Source: Myxococcus stipitatus (GTDB lineage: Bacteria > Myxococcota > Myxococcia > Myxococcales > Myxococcaceae). Taken from it: a stretch of DNA of 64,000 nt. Below, one piece after another: positions 35,553 to 45,372 of the stretch. Made by a program: the position numbers and the translations under genes. The stretch covers positions 5,268,001 to 5,332,000 of the forward strand of contig NZ_CP147913.1 in NCBI RefSeq assembly GCF_037414475.1. Reading direction: 5' to 3'. The notes under the pieces were generated by a model, which did not search any database, had not been told where the DNA came from, and was given only the letters and a program-made list of their open reading frames with translations. Each line of letters starts with the position of its first letter. Within the stretch, counting starts at the first letter, position 1.

Positions 35553-38500
35553 ATGACGTCCGCCAGCAGCCAGGTTCCTCTCGTCTTTGGCCGCTATGCG
35601 GTGCTGAACCGACTTGCCGTGGGCGGCATGGGAGAAATCTTCCTGGCCCGCCAGGTAGGCGTCAGCGGCTTCGAGCGGACCGTCATCCTCAAGAGCCTGT
35701 TGCCGGACCTGTTGGAGCAGGAGGGCTCGTTGGAGATGTTCCTCGACGAGGCGCGAGTCGCCGCGCGCCTCAACCATCCCAACGTCGTCTCCGTGTTCGA
35801 GGTGGGCGAGTGGGAGGGCACCTTCTACATCGCCATGGAGTACATCGAGGGCGAGCACCTGGGCCGGCTGGCTCGCACGGCCGCGCGCCTGGGTGGGGCG
35901 CTGAGTCCGTCCGTCTGCGCGGAGGTGATTCGTGACGCGGCTCTGGGGTTGGACCACGCGCACCACGCCGTGGATGCGCAGGGCCTTCCGCTGGAGCTCG
36001 TCCACCGCGACATCAGCCCGCAGAACATCATGGTGCGGCTGGACGGCGTGACGAAGGTGGTGGACTTCGGCGTGGCGAAGGCGAGCAATCGCTCCACGCG
36101 CACTCGCACCGGCATCCTCAAGGGCAAGCTGCGCTACATGTCGCCCGAGCAGATCCGCAACCAGCCGCTGGACGGGCGCAGCGACCAGTACGCGCTGGGC
36201 GTGGTGTTGTGGGAGCTGGTGACGCACCGCCCCCTGGTCGAGACGGACAACCCGCCGGAGGCGATGCGCCGCATCGCGCTGACGCCCGCGCTCAAGCCGT
36301 CGATGCTCGTCGAGGGTGTCTCCCCGCTCCTGGACTCCATCATCCTGCGCATGCTGGCCAAGCCGCGTGAGCAGCGCTTCGAGCGCTGCGCCGACGTGGC
36401 CCGCGCGCTCCAGGAGTACCTGGACGCGAACCCTCGCGGCCCCGAGGAATCGGTCTCCGCGACGGCCCAGCGGCTGGTGGGTGACACGGTGCGCTCGCGG
36501 ATGCGCGCGTCCAGCGTGGGGCTGGGGAGTCTGTTGCCGCGCGGCCCCGTGTCCACCGTGTCGTGTCCCCGCTGTGGCCAGTCCACCAGCGGCACCAGCC
36601 GCTTCTGTCCGCACTGCGGCAGCTCGCTGGGGGGCGCGGTGTCGGAGACGCCCTCGAGTGGTTCGCCGCGCCCGGCCGCCGGCTCCGCGAAGGCGCCGCC
36701 GGTGGTGGAGTCGAAGGCACGTTCCTCTGGGGAGGTGGTCGAGGTCACCTCGGGGCAGTTCATCGACGCGGAGGCGCCCCCGACCGAGCTCCATGAGTCC
36801 TCCACCTCGCAAGGGGTGGAGGTCTCGCGGATGGTGGAGGGCGGGAGTGTGGCCACCGCGCGGATTCGGGGGCGGGAGTCCGGCTCGCTCAAGCGCAAGC
36901 TGGTCATCGTCACGGTGGAGCTGCAGGGCGCGGAGTCGCTGCGCTGGGCCTTGGGGGTGGAGGAAGGAATGGAGGTGCTGGGCCAGTTGATGGACCTGGC
37001 CGCCTCCATCGCGGAGCGGCATGAAGCGGAGGTGGTGCAGCTCTCCGAGTCCCGTTGGAGCGTGGCGTTCGGCCTCCCGGTGGCTCGGCGGGATGACCCG
37101 CTCCGCGCGGCCCGCTGCGCCCTCGAGATGATGGGCGCGGTGGAGGCGTCGCTGTCCGCCATGCTCATGTTGAAGGCCGGGCTGGAGTTCGACACGGTGC
37201 TGGTGAGCGGTGGCGGCGGGCGCACGCCGTGGCGGGTGACGGGCGCGGCGCTGGAGCGCTCCGTCGTGTTGGCCCAGGCGGCGAGCGCGGGTGAGGTGCT
37301 CGCGGGCCCCGCGGCCAAGGCCTTGCTGGAAGAGGGCGTGCGCTTCGGGCCCGAGCGCACGTTGCCGTCGGGTGCGGTCTGGCGGGTCGAGGGATTGGGC
37401 GGTGTGGTGCGTGGCGTGCCCTTCGTGGGACGCGCGGAGGCGTTGGCGTCGGCGCGGTCCGTGGTGGAGGGCGTGCGCGCGGGGCAGGGCGGAGGGCGCC
37501 TCTTCGCGGCGGCCGCCGGCATGGGCAAGAGCCGCCTCATCGAAGCCGTGGCGGAGCGCGCCGCGAGCGAGGCCTCGCTGCGTGTGGTGAGGACCAGCGC
37601 GGAGGACCTGCGCGGCACGGGTGCCATGGGGTTGATGCGCTCGTTGCTCACGGGGCTGGCGCGCACGCTGGGGGCCGTGCCGGAAGGCGCGCCGCTTCAG
37701 CCGCTGTCGGTGTTGGGCCTCTCCGCGCAGGAGATCTCCGCCCTGTGGCGGCGGCTGTCCTCGGGGGGGCCTTCCGGGCAGCTCCACGCGGCGGACGCGG
37801 CGGTGGTGGAGACGCTGTCGCGCGCGGCCCGCCCCGGTGGGCTGCTGCTGCTCGTGGATGACGTGCACCACGCGGATGGGGTGTCGCTGGAGCTGTTGAT
37901 GGCGCTCCTGCGCGCGCCGGATTCGCGCGTGGCGCTGGTGGCGACGACGGCGCTGGGGGCGCTGCCCGTGGCGCTCGCGGCGCTTCCATGCTCGATGCTG
38001 GAGGGCATGCCGCGGATGGAGCTCCGCGCGCTGCTGGAGGCGACGCTCGGTGCGCCGCCGAGCGCGGAGGTGGAGAAGCTCATCGTCGAGCGCTCCCATG
38101 GCAATCCCTCCTTCGCCCTGGAGTTGATGCGAGCGCTCATCGACCGTGGCGCCGTGCAGCGCCTGGGCGGCGCCTGGCATTCCACGGCGCCCCTGGCGAG
38201 CACGGTGCTGCCGGACAGTCTGGGGCTCGCGCTGGGAGCGCGTCTGGACCTGCTCCCCTCCCAGCTCCAGCGCTTCCTCTCGCGTGCCTCCGTGGAGGGC
38301 TCCGTCTTCTCCGGCTCGCTGGTGCGCGTGTCCCTCGCGGAGGAGGGGTTCGCCGCGGACGCCGCCGACCTGCTCGTCGTGGATGGTTGGCTGACGGAGG
38401 TGCGCGAGCGGCCCGGCTGTTTCCGCTTCCAACAGGAGCTGGCGCGTCAGCTCCTCCTGGAGCGGCAGCCCGCGAGCGCGGTGCGCCGAGCGCATCAGGA

Positions 38501-39494
38501 GCTGGCGGATGCGCTGGGGCAGGAGGCCTTCTCGAGCGAGCCCGCGCGCGAGGTTCGCGTGGCGGACCACCTGCTCGCCGCCGCTTCGCCGCAGGCCGCC
38601 CTGGCGTGTGAGCGCGCGGGTGAGCGGCTCTTCGCGCGCGGGGAGTGGCGCGCGGCCGCCGACTACTTCAAGCGCGCCATGGGGGAAGGCCCGGGCACCA
38701 CGCCTTCCGCGCGTCTGTGGCAGCTGGGGATGTTGACGCGGGTCTGTACGTGTCTGACGCAGGTGGAGCCCACGGCGGTGGAGCCGCTGGCCGCGCCGTG
38801 GTTGGAGAAGCTCCCCGAGGCGGAGGCGCCCGCGGCGCGCGCGGAGGTGGTGCGGCGCATCGCCGCGGCGGAGCTGAAGCTGGGCCGCGTGGCGTCCGCG
38901 GAGTCGAGGCTGCAAGCGATTCGCGAGGCCTCCGCCGTGGACCCGGAGGTGGAGGCTTGGGTGTTGGGTGAGCGCGCCCGTGTCCGCGAGGCGCGAGGCG
39001 ACATCTCCGGCGCGGTGGAGCTGCTCACCCAGGCCTTCCATCGCATGGGCGGCAGGCCCGCGCGGTCGGCGGACTTCTATTGGGAACACCTCAACCTGTT
39101 GGGTCGCCTCCAGCTCCGCTTGCAGCAGCCGGAGAAGGCTCGCACCAGCTTCACCCATGCCGCCGAGCAGGCCCGCGCCGCGGGCAGTCTGGTGGGACAG
39201 GCCCGCGCCCTCTCCAACCTCGCCGGTCTGCGTGTCCTCGCCGGAGAGCACGCCCCGGCGCTCACGGAGCTGGAGCGAGCGCTCACCCTGGCCGAGCAGG
39301 GCGGTGACGCCCAGGAGGCGGCTCGCATCCACTACAACGCAGGGCGTCTTCTGAGCGCGGGAGGCCGCGTGGCGGAGGCCCGAGAGCGATTGGTGCGGGC
39401 TCGGGAGCGTGCGCGTCTGTCTGGCTGGCGCGAGGGGGAAGCCCTGGCGACCCAAGCCCTGGGGGCGTTGGAATCCCAGTCACCCCGCGCTTGA
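35553..39494 (+). CDS. Ser/Thr kinase fused to zinc ribbon, cyclase-like, ATPase and TPR domains
   Basis: A 1,313-residue signalling protein. Residues about 10-290 are a Hanks-type kinase: RLAVGGMGEIFLAR, catalytic Lys47, HRDISPQN (His151), DFG (Asp171), MSPEQI. Near 340 is a zinc ribbon (CPRCGQ...CPHCGSS). About 450-620 resembles a class III cyclase domain (KLVIVTVELQGAESLRWALG) without the catalytic residues. From 640, GRAEALASARSV precedes an ATPase with a Walker A-like GMGKSR (about 656) and Walker B LLLLVDDVHHAD (about 767). TPR helices fill about 1030-1300. Kinase and ATPase both look able to bind ATP, so it may be a large scaffolded regulator. Confidence 0.88.
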   Translation: MTSASSQVPLVFGRYAVLNRLAVGGMGEIFLARQVGVSGFERTVILKSLLPDLLEQEGSLEMFLDEARVAARLNHPNVVSVFEVGEWEGTFYIAMEYIEGEHLGRLARTAARLGGALSPSVCAEVIRDAALGLDHAHHAVDAQGLPLELVHRDISPQNIMVRLDGVTKVVDFGVAKASNRSTRTRTGILKGKLRYMSPEQIRNQPLDGRSDQYALGVVLWELVTHRPLVETDNPPEAMRRIALTPALKPSMLVEGVSPLLDSIILRMLAKPREQRFERCADVARALQEYLDANPRGPEESVSATAQRLVGDTVRSRMRASSVGLGSLLPRGPVSTVSCPRCGQSTSGTSRFCPHCGSSLGGAVSETPSSGSPRPAAGSAKAPPVVESKARSSGEVVEVTSGQFIDAEAPPTELHESSTSQGVEVSRMVEGGSVATARIRGRESGSLKRKLVIVTVELQGAESLRWALGVEEGMEVLGQLMDLAASIAERHEAEVVQLSESRWSVAFGLPVARRDDPLRAARCALEMMGAVEASLSAMLMLKAGLEFDTVLVSGGGGRTPWRVTGAALERSVVLAQAASAGEVLAGPAAKALLEEGVRFGPERTLPSGAVWRVEGLGGVVRGVPFVGRAEALASARSVVEGVRAGQGGGRLFAAAAGMGKSRLIEAVAERAASEASLRVVRTSAEDLRGTGAMGLMRSLLTGLARTLGAVPEGAPLQPLSVLGLSAQEISALWRRLSSGGPSGQLHAADAAVVETLSRAARPGGLLLLVDDVHHADGVSLELLMALLRAPDSRVALVATTALGALPVALAALPCSMLEGMPRMELRALLEATLGAPPSAEVEKLIVERSHGNPSFALELMRALIDRGAVQRLGGAWHSTAPLASTVLPDSLGLALGARLDLLPSQLQRFLSRASVEGSVFSGSLVRVSLAEEGFAADAADLLVVDGWLTEVRERPGCFRFQQELARQLLLERQPASAVRRAHQELADALGQEAFSSEPAREVRVADHLLAAASPQAALACERAGERLFARGEWRAAADYFKRAMGEGPGTTPSARLWQLGMLTRVCTCLTQVEPTAVEPLAAPWLEKLPEAEAPAARAEVVRRIAAAELKLGRVASAESRLQAIREASAVDPEVEAWVLGERARVREARGDISGAVELLTQAFHRMGGRPARSADFYWEHLNLLGRLQLRLQQPEKARTSFTHAAEQARAAGSLVGQARALSNLAGLRVLAGEHAPALTELERALTLAEQGGDAQEAARIHYNAGRLLSAGGRVAEARERLVRARERARLSGWREGEALATQALGALESQSPRA

Positions 39495-39555
39495 GAGGGG
39501 ATGTGGGCCTTCATGGCTGGATTCTGGCTTTGGCGCGCCAACGTGACTTCAATGA

Positions 39556-41304
39556 ATGGCTAACGCCATGTCCGCTCCCAAACCCAGAGGTCAGGTCCCC
39601 ACCCCGGTCTCAGGAGATTCGCCCGCGCGCTCTCGTGAAGAGGTGGCGGAGGAGGTGGGGCATGCGCTGAACAAAGTGCTCAATTCCTATCGTTTCTATG
39701 CGGAAGGGCACTCGGCGCTGTTGGAGGTCCAGCAGCGGCTGGGCGAGTCGGTGCGGCGCTTCCACGACGTGACGGGGGAGGCGGTGGTGCTGCACATCCG
39801 CTCGGCGATGTTGTTGCTGGGGGACGTGGTGCTGGTGGAGGCGGCCTCCGCGAAGGACTCGGTGACGCGGCCCCTCTTCCTGGAAGGTGTACAAGAGGTG
39901 CTGTTGCAGCCAGGTCTCGAATTGGAGGAGCTGAGCGCCTTCCTGGGCATGTGGCACCGGGCGCTCCAGCGCAACCTGCCGCCGGAGTACGACTTCTACA
40001 CCTGGTTCTGGGAGCGGGGCTTCGAGGACATCGAGCTGGTCGTCGCGGAGGTGCCCGCCTCGGCGGAGACGGGCGAGTCCGCGCAGGCGGAGGCGCAGCT
40101 GGCCAAACGCGAGGAGCAGCTCTTCACGGAGCTCACCCGGCGGCAGGGCTCGAGCTCGGCGCGGCGCCGTCCCGTGGGCCATGACGAGTGGCTGGCGCGG
40201 CTGGAGGCGGAGGTGCTCGCTCCCGTCAGCGAGCAGGACCTGCTGCGCTCGGGGGCGCCTGCCTTCACGGGCTCGAGCGAGGCGGAGGTCGCGGAGCTGC
40301 GCGCGCTCATGGAGCGTGAGCGCAAGGGCGAGGCTGTTCAGGAGCGGGGCGTGTGGGTGGTGTGGGGGCTGCTTGCCGTATGCCGCGAGGAGGAGCGCGC
40401 GGAGCTCCTCGGGTGGATGGAGGAGTTGCTGTCGGGGATGGTGTCCCACGGGAAGTGGGCGGAGCTGTCGCAGGTGGTGCAGGGGATGACGCGGGATGCG
40501 AGGGCGTCGTCGGTCCGCGCGCCGGACCTGCATTTCGTCACCCGGCTGTTCTTCCGCGAGGGGATGCGCTTCGCCTTGGCCCAGGCCACCACCCAGCCGG
40601 GGCTCCTGCTGCGGGTGTTGGAGCTCTTGAGCACACTGCCTCGCGATGCGTTGCAGGGCGCGCCGGACCTGATTCTGGAATGGCCCTCCCCCGAGGCCCG
40701 TGGCGCGCTCGCGAAGCTGCTCGTGCGTCGGGGCATTTCGCTGAATGTGCTGGTGGCCCGGGCGTCGTCCCTGGGCGAGAAGGACCTGGACTGGTTGCAG
40801 TTCCTGCGCGAGTCGGGGCCGGAGGCTCAATCCCTGACCGCGGCCCTCCTGGGGCATCCTCGGCCAGAGGTCCGGGCGGCGCTCCTGGCGCGGCTGAGTC
40901 CTCGGGATGTGGAGGCCCAACGCGCGCCGCTCTTGAAGCTGCTGGGGGACCCGTCCGCGGGGGTACGCGGCGCCGTGCTGGTGTTGCTGGTGCGGTACGG
41001 CGTGGACGCGGCGGTGGGGCCGTTGGTGGCGAGGCTGGATGCCCGCATGGAGCCTCGCGAGCGCATGGCGGTGCTGCGCGCGTTGGCGGACCTGGGAGGG
41101 CCCATCGCCGGCGCGGCGCTTCGCTCCGCCTTCGAGCGTGAACAGGACACCGACCTGAAGGTCCACTGCGCGCAGTGCATCGGCGTGCTCGGAGACCCGA
41201 GGGCCCGCCCCCTCCTGGAGGCGGTGGCGAACAAGCTGTTCGCGCCTCGAGCCCTCAAGCAGGCCTGCCGGGAAGCGTTGGCACAACTGGCGCCGGTGGG
41301 GTGA
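39556..41304 (+). CDS. HEAT-repeat-like scaffold protein
   Basis: A 582-residue, mostly helical protein. Two starts (39556 and 39568) are possible. The N-terminus (about 20-180) has VGHALNKVLNSYRFYAEGHS, resembling a helical domain also found in HD-type signalling proteins. The C-terminal 200 residues are short helical repeats of HEAT type (HPRPEVRAALLARLSPRDVE, DPSAGVRGAVLVLLVRYGVD, DLKVHCAQCIGVLGDPRARP). It lies between the kinase gene and the HD gene, all facing the same way, so the three probably act in one pathway. The partners are unknown. Confidence 0.8.
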   Translation: MANAMSAPKPRGQVPTPVSGDSPARSREEVAEEVGHALNKVLNSYRFYAEGHSALLEVQQRLGESVRRFHDVTGEAVVLHIRSAMLLLGDVVLVEAASAKDSVTRPLFLEGVQEVLLQPGLELEELSAFLGMWHRALQRNLPPEYDFYTWFWERGFEDIELVVAEVPASAETGESAQAEAQLAKREEQLFTELTRRQGSSSARRRPVGHDEWLARLEAEVLAPVSEQDLLRSGAPAFTGSSEAEVAELRALMERERKGEAVQERGVWVVWGLLAVCREEERAELLGWMEELLSGMVSHGKWAELSQVVQGMTRDARASSVRAPDLHFVTRLFFREGMRFALAQATTQPGLLLRVLELLSTLPRDALQGAPDLILEWPSPEARGALAKLLVRRGISLNVLVARASSLGEKDLDWLQFLRESGPEAQSLTAALLGHPRPEVRAALLARLSPRDVEAQRAPLLKLLGDPSAGVRGAVLVLLVRYGVDAAVGPLVARLDARMEPRERMAVLRALADLGGPIAGAALRSAFEREQDTDLKVHCAQCIGVLGDPRARPLLEAVANKLFAPRALKQACREALAQLAPVG

Positions 41305-41338
41305 GACCGAGACTCTGGATGCCGGGGGGCGTGGAACG

Positions 41339-42688
41339 ATGGACACGGAGAGGACGCGAGACGAAGCAGCGCAGGTGGGCCCTCGGCTCATGGGGCTCAT
41401 CGTGCGGTGCATGAACACGGTGTCGCTGCACGACGTGGACAACGCGGGTGTGAAAGAAGTCATCGAGGAGCTGGGCTCGGTGCTGGACGTGGAGCTGCGC
41501 GGACGCGCTTCGGTGGAGCTCCAGTGCGTGGGCGGCATCCCGTTTCTCTGCGGCACGCGGATGAAGCTGGGCGAGGAGCACCTGGACGCGGCCACCTCGC
41601 TGCGCCGCTATCTCGAGAACCTCCAGGTGCAGGAGATCTCCTTCGGCACGGGCCTGCGCCGCGAGCACCTGCGCGCCTTCCTCCTCGCGTTCCAGAAACA
41701 TCGGCGCACGCAGAAGCCCCAGGCCATCCTCCTGGAGAAGCTGGGTCCCATCCGCCTGCGCGAGGTGCTCACGTCCAACAGCACGCTGGCGCCGCGCGAG
41801 GTGATGCTGCGCTACTACGCGCGGCTCGTGGTGCTGCTCAAGCACGTCATCTCCTCTCAAACCCAGGTGCGCGTGGAGCGCTTCCGCCGCGTGCTGCTGC
41901 GGCTGGCCGAGGTGTCGGTGGGGCACGAGCCCCTCCTGGTGGGACTCACGCGCTTCCGTCGCACGGACGTGGACGGAGGGCAGCATGGCGCGGCGGTGGC
42001 GGTGCTCTCGTTGTTGATGGCGCGGCGGTTGGGGTTGTCGCGTGCGCAGCAACTGGACCTGGCGCTGAGCGGGCTGTTCCACGACCTGGGCCGAGGCACC
42101 ACCACGCTCCCCCCGGAGCAGGAGTTCGACCGGGCCTCGCATGAGCTGCTCGCGCGGCGAGGTCCGCTGAAGACGGCGCTGCGGCTGCTGCATCGTCCGC
42201 TCGATGCGAGCCGGCTGGAGCGCGTGGTGGCCGCGCATGATTGCCTCCAGCCGCTGTGGAGTGGTCAGGCGCAGCGGCCGGCGGGGCTCGTGGGGCGGAT
42301 GCTGGCGGTGCCCTGTGCCTTCGACCTGCTGACCTATCCCGCGCCGCCGCACCCGGGGCTGGCTCCGGACACGGCGCTGCGGCTCATCACCCACCGGGCT
42401 GGGACGCGGTTCGACCCGAGGGTGGTGCGGCTGTTCACCGCGGTGGCCGGCTTCTATCCGGTGGGGACGCTGGTGCGCCTGTCGGGCGGGCAGTTGGGCG
42501 TGGTGATGGACGTCCCCACGGATTCATCACAGGCGGCCAGGCCCCGGGTCCGGGTCATCCAGGGCGCGGGGCGGACGAAGGCGGACTACGTCGTCGACCT
42601 GGCGGAGCCCGGCCAGAAGCTCCACATCGTCACGTCCCTCGATTCCACCGAGAGTGACTTCAACGTCCCCCACTTCCTCTTCGCGTAG
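41339..42688 (+). CDS. HD-domain protein (HD-GYP-like)
   Basis: A 449-residue protein. The core has QHGAAVAVLSLLMARRLGLS, LFHDLGRG with the HD metal pair near residue 255, VVAAHDCL, and GTRFDPRVVRLFTAVAGFYP, which match the order of an HD-GYP phosphodiesterase but without the GYP triplet. The N-terminus shares its helical style with the preceding HEAT protein. The C-terminus has a beta-rich part (VGTLVRLSGGQLGVVMDVP). It may hydrolyse cyclic nucleotides or only bind them. Confidence 0.8.
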   Translation: MDTERTRDEAAQVGPRLMGLIVRCMNTVSLHDVDNAGVKEVIEELGSVLDVELRGRASVELQCVGGIPFLCGTRMKLGEEHLDAATSLRRYLENLQVQEISFGTGLRREHLRAFLLAFQKHRRTQKPQAILLEKLGPIRLREVLTSNSTLAPREVMLRYYARLVVLLKHVISSQTQVRVERFRRVLLRLAEVSVGHEPLLVGLTRFRRTDVDGGQHGAAVAVLSLLMARRLGLSRAQQLDLALSGLFHDLGRGTTTLPPEQEFDRASHELLARRGPLKTALRLLHRPLDASRLERVVAAHDCLQPLWSGQAQRPAGLVGRMLAVPCAFDLLTYPAPPHPGLAPDTALRLITHRAGTRFDPRVVRLFTAVAGFYPVGTLVRLSGGQLGVVMDVPTDSSQAARPRVRVIQGAGRTKADYVVDLAEPGQKLHIVTSLDSTESDFNVPHFLFA

Positions 42689-42850
42689 GGGAACCCTGGG
42701 GGCGGGCGGACGCCACCTGCCTGGGAGCGTGGTGTGGGCAACAGGGGCGCGAGCGGGGCCTTGGACAGGTTCCTTCACTGCTCGCACGCGGGAGGGTGGG
42801 CGTGGTTATGATGGGTGCCACTCCCGCCCTCGCTTGTTGTCGCCGCCGCC

Positions 42851-43684
42851 GTGAAGACGCCGCGCTTTTCTTTTCATGCCCTCCCTGTTCTTGCTCTCGG
42901 GCTGCTGAGTGCCTGCGGGCCGTCGCCCACTTCGCTGACGTTCGAGCCCCTGGAGTCGCGCTTCCTGCGCACGCCGGGGCAGAACGTGAAGCTGGACTAC
43001 GTGGTCCTCGATGCGGAGGGCCAACGCATGTCCGAGCCGAAGCTGCGCTGGACCAGCTCCGCCCCCGAGGTCGCGCTGGTGCAGGACGGTGTGATGACGG
43101 TGCGAAAGTCCGGCAAGACCATCATCGGTGTGACGGGGGGCAAGGTGCGCGAGGCCCTGCCGTTGGACCTGGTCATCCTCAACTCGCTGGACGTGCGCGC
43201 CCCGGGTGCGGACTTCCTGGAGGTGGGGCGCACCATCAAGTTGCGAGTGGTGGCGCGCAATGAGCAGGGCGCGTCGCTGCCCGACGTCACGCCGGAGTTC
43301 CGCTCGTCGGACGAGGCGGTGGCGAAGGTGGAGGACGGACAGCTGGTGGCGGTGAGGCCCGGCTCGGCCACGGTGAGCGCGAGCCTGGGGCACCTGTCCC
43401 GGCATGTCGCCGTCCAGGTGGTGCCCGCGGACTTCGCGCGGCTGGGCCTCAACCTCACCCATCACCAGTTCCAGCGCGCGGGTCAGTCGGTGATGCTCCA
43501 GGCGCGGGCCTTCAATCGCAACGGCGTGGTGCTCGACACCGTGCCGCTGGAGTGGTTCTCGTCGGACGCGGCCGTGGTGTCGGTGTCCCAGGACGGCCGG
43601 GTGACGGCGGTGGGCACTGGCCGGGCCATCGTCTCCGTCGTCGCGGGGCGCAGGCGCACCGCCGCCGAGTTCGTCGTTCCGTGA
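42851..43684 (+). CDS. Ig-like (BIG2-type) domain lipoprotein
   Basis: A 277-residue lipoprotein. The GTG at 42851 gives MKTPRFSFHALPVLALGLLS followed by the lipobox Cys (LLSAC). The mature part has three Ig-like repeats with the recurring pattern of W(T/F)SS or RSSD...V..V..DG..(V/T)A...G.(A/T).(I/V): RWTSSAPEVALVQDGVMTV, FRSSDEAVAKVEDGQLVAVR, WFSSDAAVVSVSQDGRVTAV. These are BIG2-like modules of surface proteins. It is probably a periplasmic or surface adhesion or assembly protein. Confidence 0.8.
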   Translation: MKTPRFSFHALPVLALGLLSACGPSPTSLTFEPLESRFLRTPGQNVKLDYVVLDAEGQRMSEPKLRWTSSAPEVALVQDGVMTVRKSGKTIIGVTGGKVREALPLDLVILNSLDVRAPGADFLEVGRTIKLRVVARNEQGASLPDVTPEFRSSDEAVAKVEDGQLVAVRPGSATVSASLGHLSRHVAVQVVPADFARLGLNLTHHQFQRAGQSVMLQARAFNRNGVVLDTVPLEWFSSDAAVVSVSQDGRVTAVGTGRAIVSVVAGRRRTAAEFVVP

Positions 43685-43692
43685 GCCACCGC

Positions 43693-43723
43693 GCGGCGCC
43701 GCTCCCCTGAGGGAGGGCGCCGC
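43693..43723. terminator. Two-way terminator between the Ig-like lipoprotein and traB
   Basis: Outer arms GCGGCGCC / GGCGCCGC and an inner CTCCC / GGGAG stem around CTGA form one long hairpin in the 62-base gap between converging genes. Confidence 0.75.
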
Positions 43724-43746
43724 TTGCGGGTGTGAGGCCGTCGTCG

Positions 43747-45372
43747 CTACGGGTTGGGCGCGTTGACGGTTTCGGACTTGGGCTTCGAGCGGGAGCGCTT
43801 GCTCTTCTTGTTGGGGAGGTCGTCGGGGCAGGGCGGACGCGGGCCGTCGCTTGGCGGCTGGATGGTGAACTCGACGCGGCGGTTGAGGGCCATGCCTTCC
43901 TCCGTCGTGTTGTCGGACAACGGCCGGCTGCGGCCGAAGCCCTGTGAGCACACCCGGTCCGCCGCCACGCCCGTCTCGACGAGGAAGCGCCTCACGCTGG
44001 CCGCGCGACGGCGGGACAGGTCCAGGTTGTACGCGTCGCTCGCGCGAGCATCCGTGTGGCCTTCCACCAGGATGCGGTCCATCTCCGGGTTCTCGTTCAT
44101 CACCCGGGCGACCTCCTCCAGGATGGGGAAGGACTCGGAGAGGATGACGTCCTGGTCCGTGGCGAAGTTCACCTGCTCCAGGATGACAATCTTGTTCCCG
44201 CTGTGGCGGGCCAAGGGGCAGCCTTCCCGGCCCCGGCTTCCGGCCGCGTATTCCGGGCACCGGTCCAGGCGGTCCACCACGCCGTCGCCATCGCGGTCCG
44301 TGTCCGGGCAGCCCGCGTTCTCCACGGGGCCGGCCACGTCCGGGCACTTGTCGCCCGCGCCAATCACCGAGTCGCCATCCGGGTCCACCGGCGGAGGAGG
44401 CGGCGGAGGGGGCTCGGGCGGCTCCTTGAAGCGCTCCAGCGCCTCCCACTCGCGCGTCTTGGCCGGAATCCAGATGATGGACGTGAAGAAGCTGAGCGTC
44501 GGCGAGGCCAGCGAGCAGCCGCAGCCCGCGCCTCCGCCGAAGGTGAACGTCACGCCGGTGGAGCTGTACCAGCGCAGGCCGATGAGCAGCTCGGCGGGGA
44601 CCTGGCGCTCGGTGCCGGGGGCCTTCTTGAGCCCCACCGCGCCGTTGACCAGGCCCAGCGCGGTGATGCCGCTGCCTCGGAGGATGGGCACCTCCGCGCC
44701 GACGCCGAAGGGCATCATGTCGCCAATGGCCACGCCGTCGAAGACGCGGTCCGGGCGCTTCCAGAAGCCGCCGTTGAGCGCGAGCAGGATGCCGTTGCCG
44801 AAGCGGTAGTCCACGACGAGGCCGGGGGCCCACGTGAGCTCGCCTTCTCCGGCGAACGCGTCCTGGGCGCCGGTGGGGAAGCTGACGTTGAAGGTGAGCG
44901 CGGCGCCCCAGCCCTTGCCCTCGGCGGGGCGGCGCAGGCCGGGGACGGCCACCTTGCCGGTGAGGCGCAGGTCGCCCATCACGAAGCTCTCGACGCTTCC
45001 CTCGGTGCCGATGACCTCCAGGTTCTGTCCGCCCTGGGCGAGGATGAGCGGGACGTCCACGCCAATCTCGGCCCAGTCGAACAGGCCCACCATGGCCATG
45101 ACGTCGAGCTGGAGGCGGTTGCCGACGAGGCTGATCTTCTCGAGGTCACCGCCCTCGGGGACGAGCGTGAGGGGGTTGAGCGAGTAGCTGAAGTACGGGC
45201 CCGCGGCCACGGACAGGTGGGAGAGCGGGCGCGACTGGGTGACGAGGACCAGGTCCTGCGGCGCGCCCGACGGGCGGAACATCTGCACGTCGAAGCGGGT
45301 GTCGGGCTGGGCGGAGGCGAGGGTGGCTCCTCCCAGCGCCAGGACGAGGAGCGGTAGACGGAAGGAGTTCAT
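43747..45372 (-). CDS. traB: TraB, OmpA-type partner in outer membrane exchange
   Basis: A 541-residue outer membrane protein. Signal peptide: MNSFRLPLLVLALGGATLAS. Residues about 25-310 are beta-strand rich (likely barrel), followed by a Pro run near 320-328, two or three thrombospondin type 3 repeats (DPDGDSVIGAGDKCPDV, DTDRDGDGVVDRLDRCPE), and an OmpA peptidoglycan-binding domain (EGHTDARASDAYNLDLSRRR). The tail is basic (KKSKRSRSKPKSE). TraB is required with TraA for myxobacterial outer membrane exchange. It overlaps the end of traA by 4 bases (ATGA), as expected for an operon. Confidence 0.88.
   Translation of the reverse strand: MNSFRLPLLVLALGGATLASAQPDTRFDVQMFRPSGAPQDLVLVTQSRPLSHLSVAAGPYFSYSLNPLTLVPEGGDLEKISLVGNRLQLDVMAMVGLFDWAEIGVDVPLILAQGGQNLEVIGTEGSVESFVMGDLRLTGKVAVPGLRRPAEGKGWGAALTFNVSFPTGAQDAFAGEGELTWAPGLVVDYRFGNGILLALNGGFWKRPDRVFDGVAIGDMMPFGVGAEVPILRGSGITALGLVNGAVGLKKAPGTERQVPAELLIGLRWYSSTGVTFTFGGGAGCGCSLASPTLSFFTSIIWIPAKTREWEALERFKEPPEPPPPPPPPVDPDGDSVIGAGDKCPDVAGPVENAGCPDTDRDGDGVVDRLDRCPEYAAGSRGREGCPLARHSGNKIVILEQVNFATDQDVILSESFPILEEVARVMNENPEMDRILVEGHTDARASDAYNLDLSRRRAASVRRFLVETGVAADRVCSQGFGRSRPLSDNTTEEGMALNRRVEFTIQPPSDGPRPPCPDDLPNKKSKRSRSKPKSETVNAPNP

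Noticed and set aside
35205..39455. 1,416-codon minus-strand frame opposite the kinase gene
   Set aside because: Low-complexity Arg/His/Gln-rich product; the plus strand carries intact kinase motifs.
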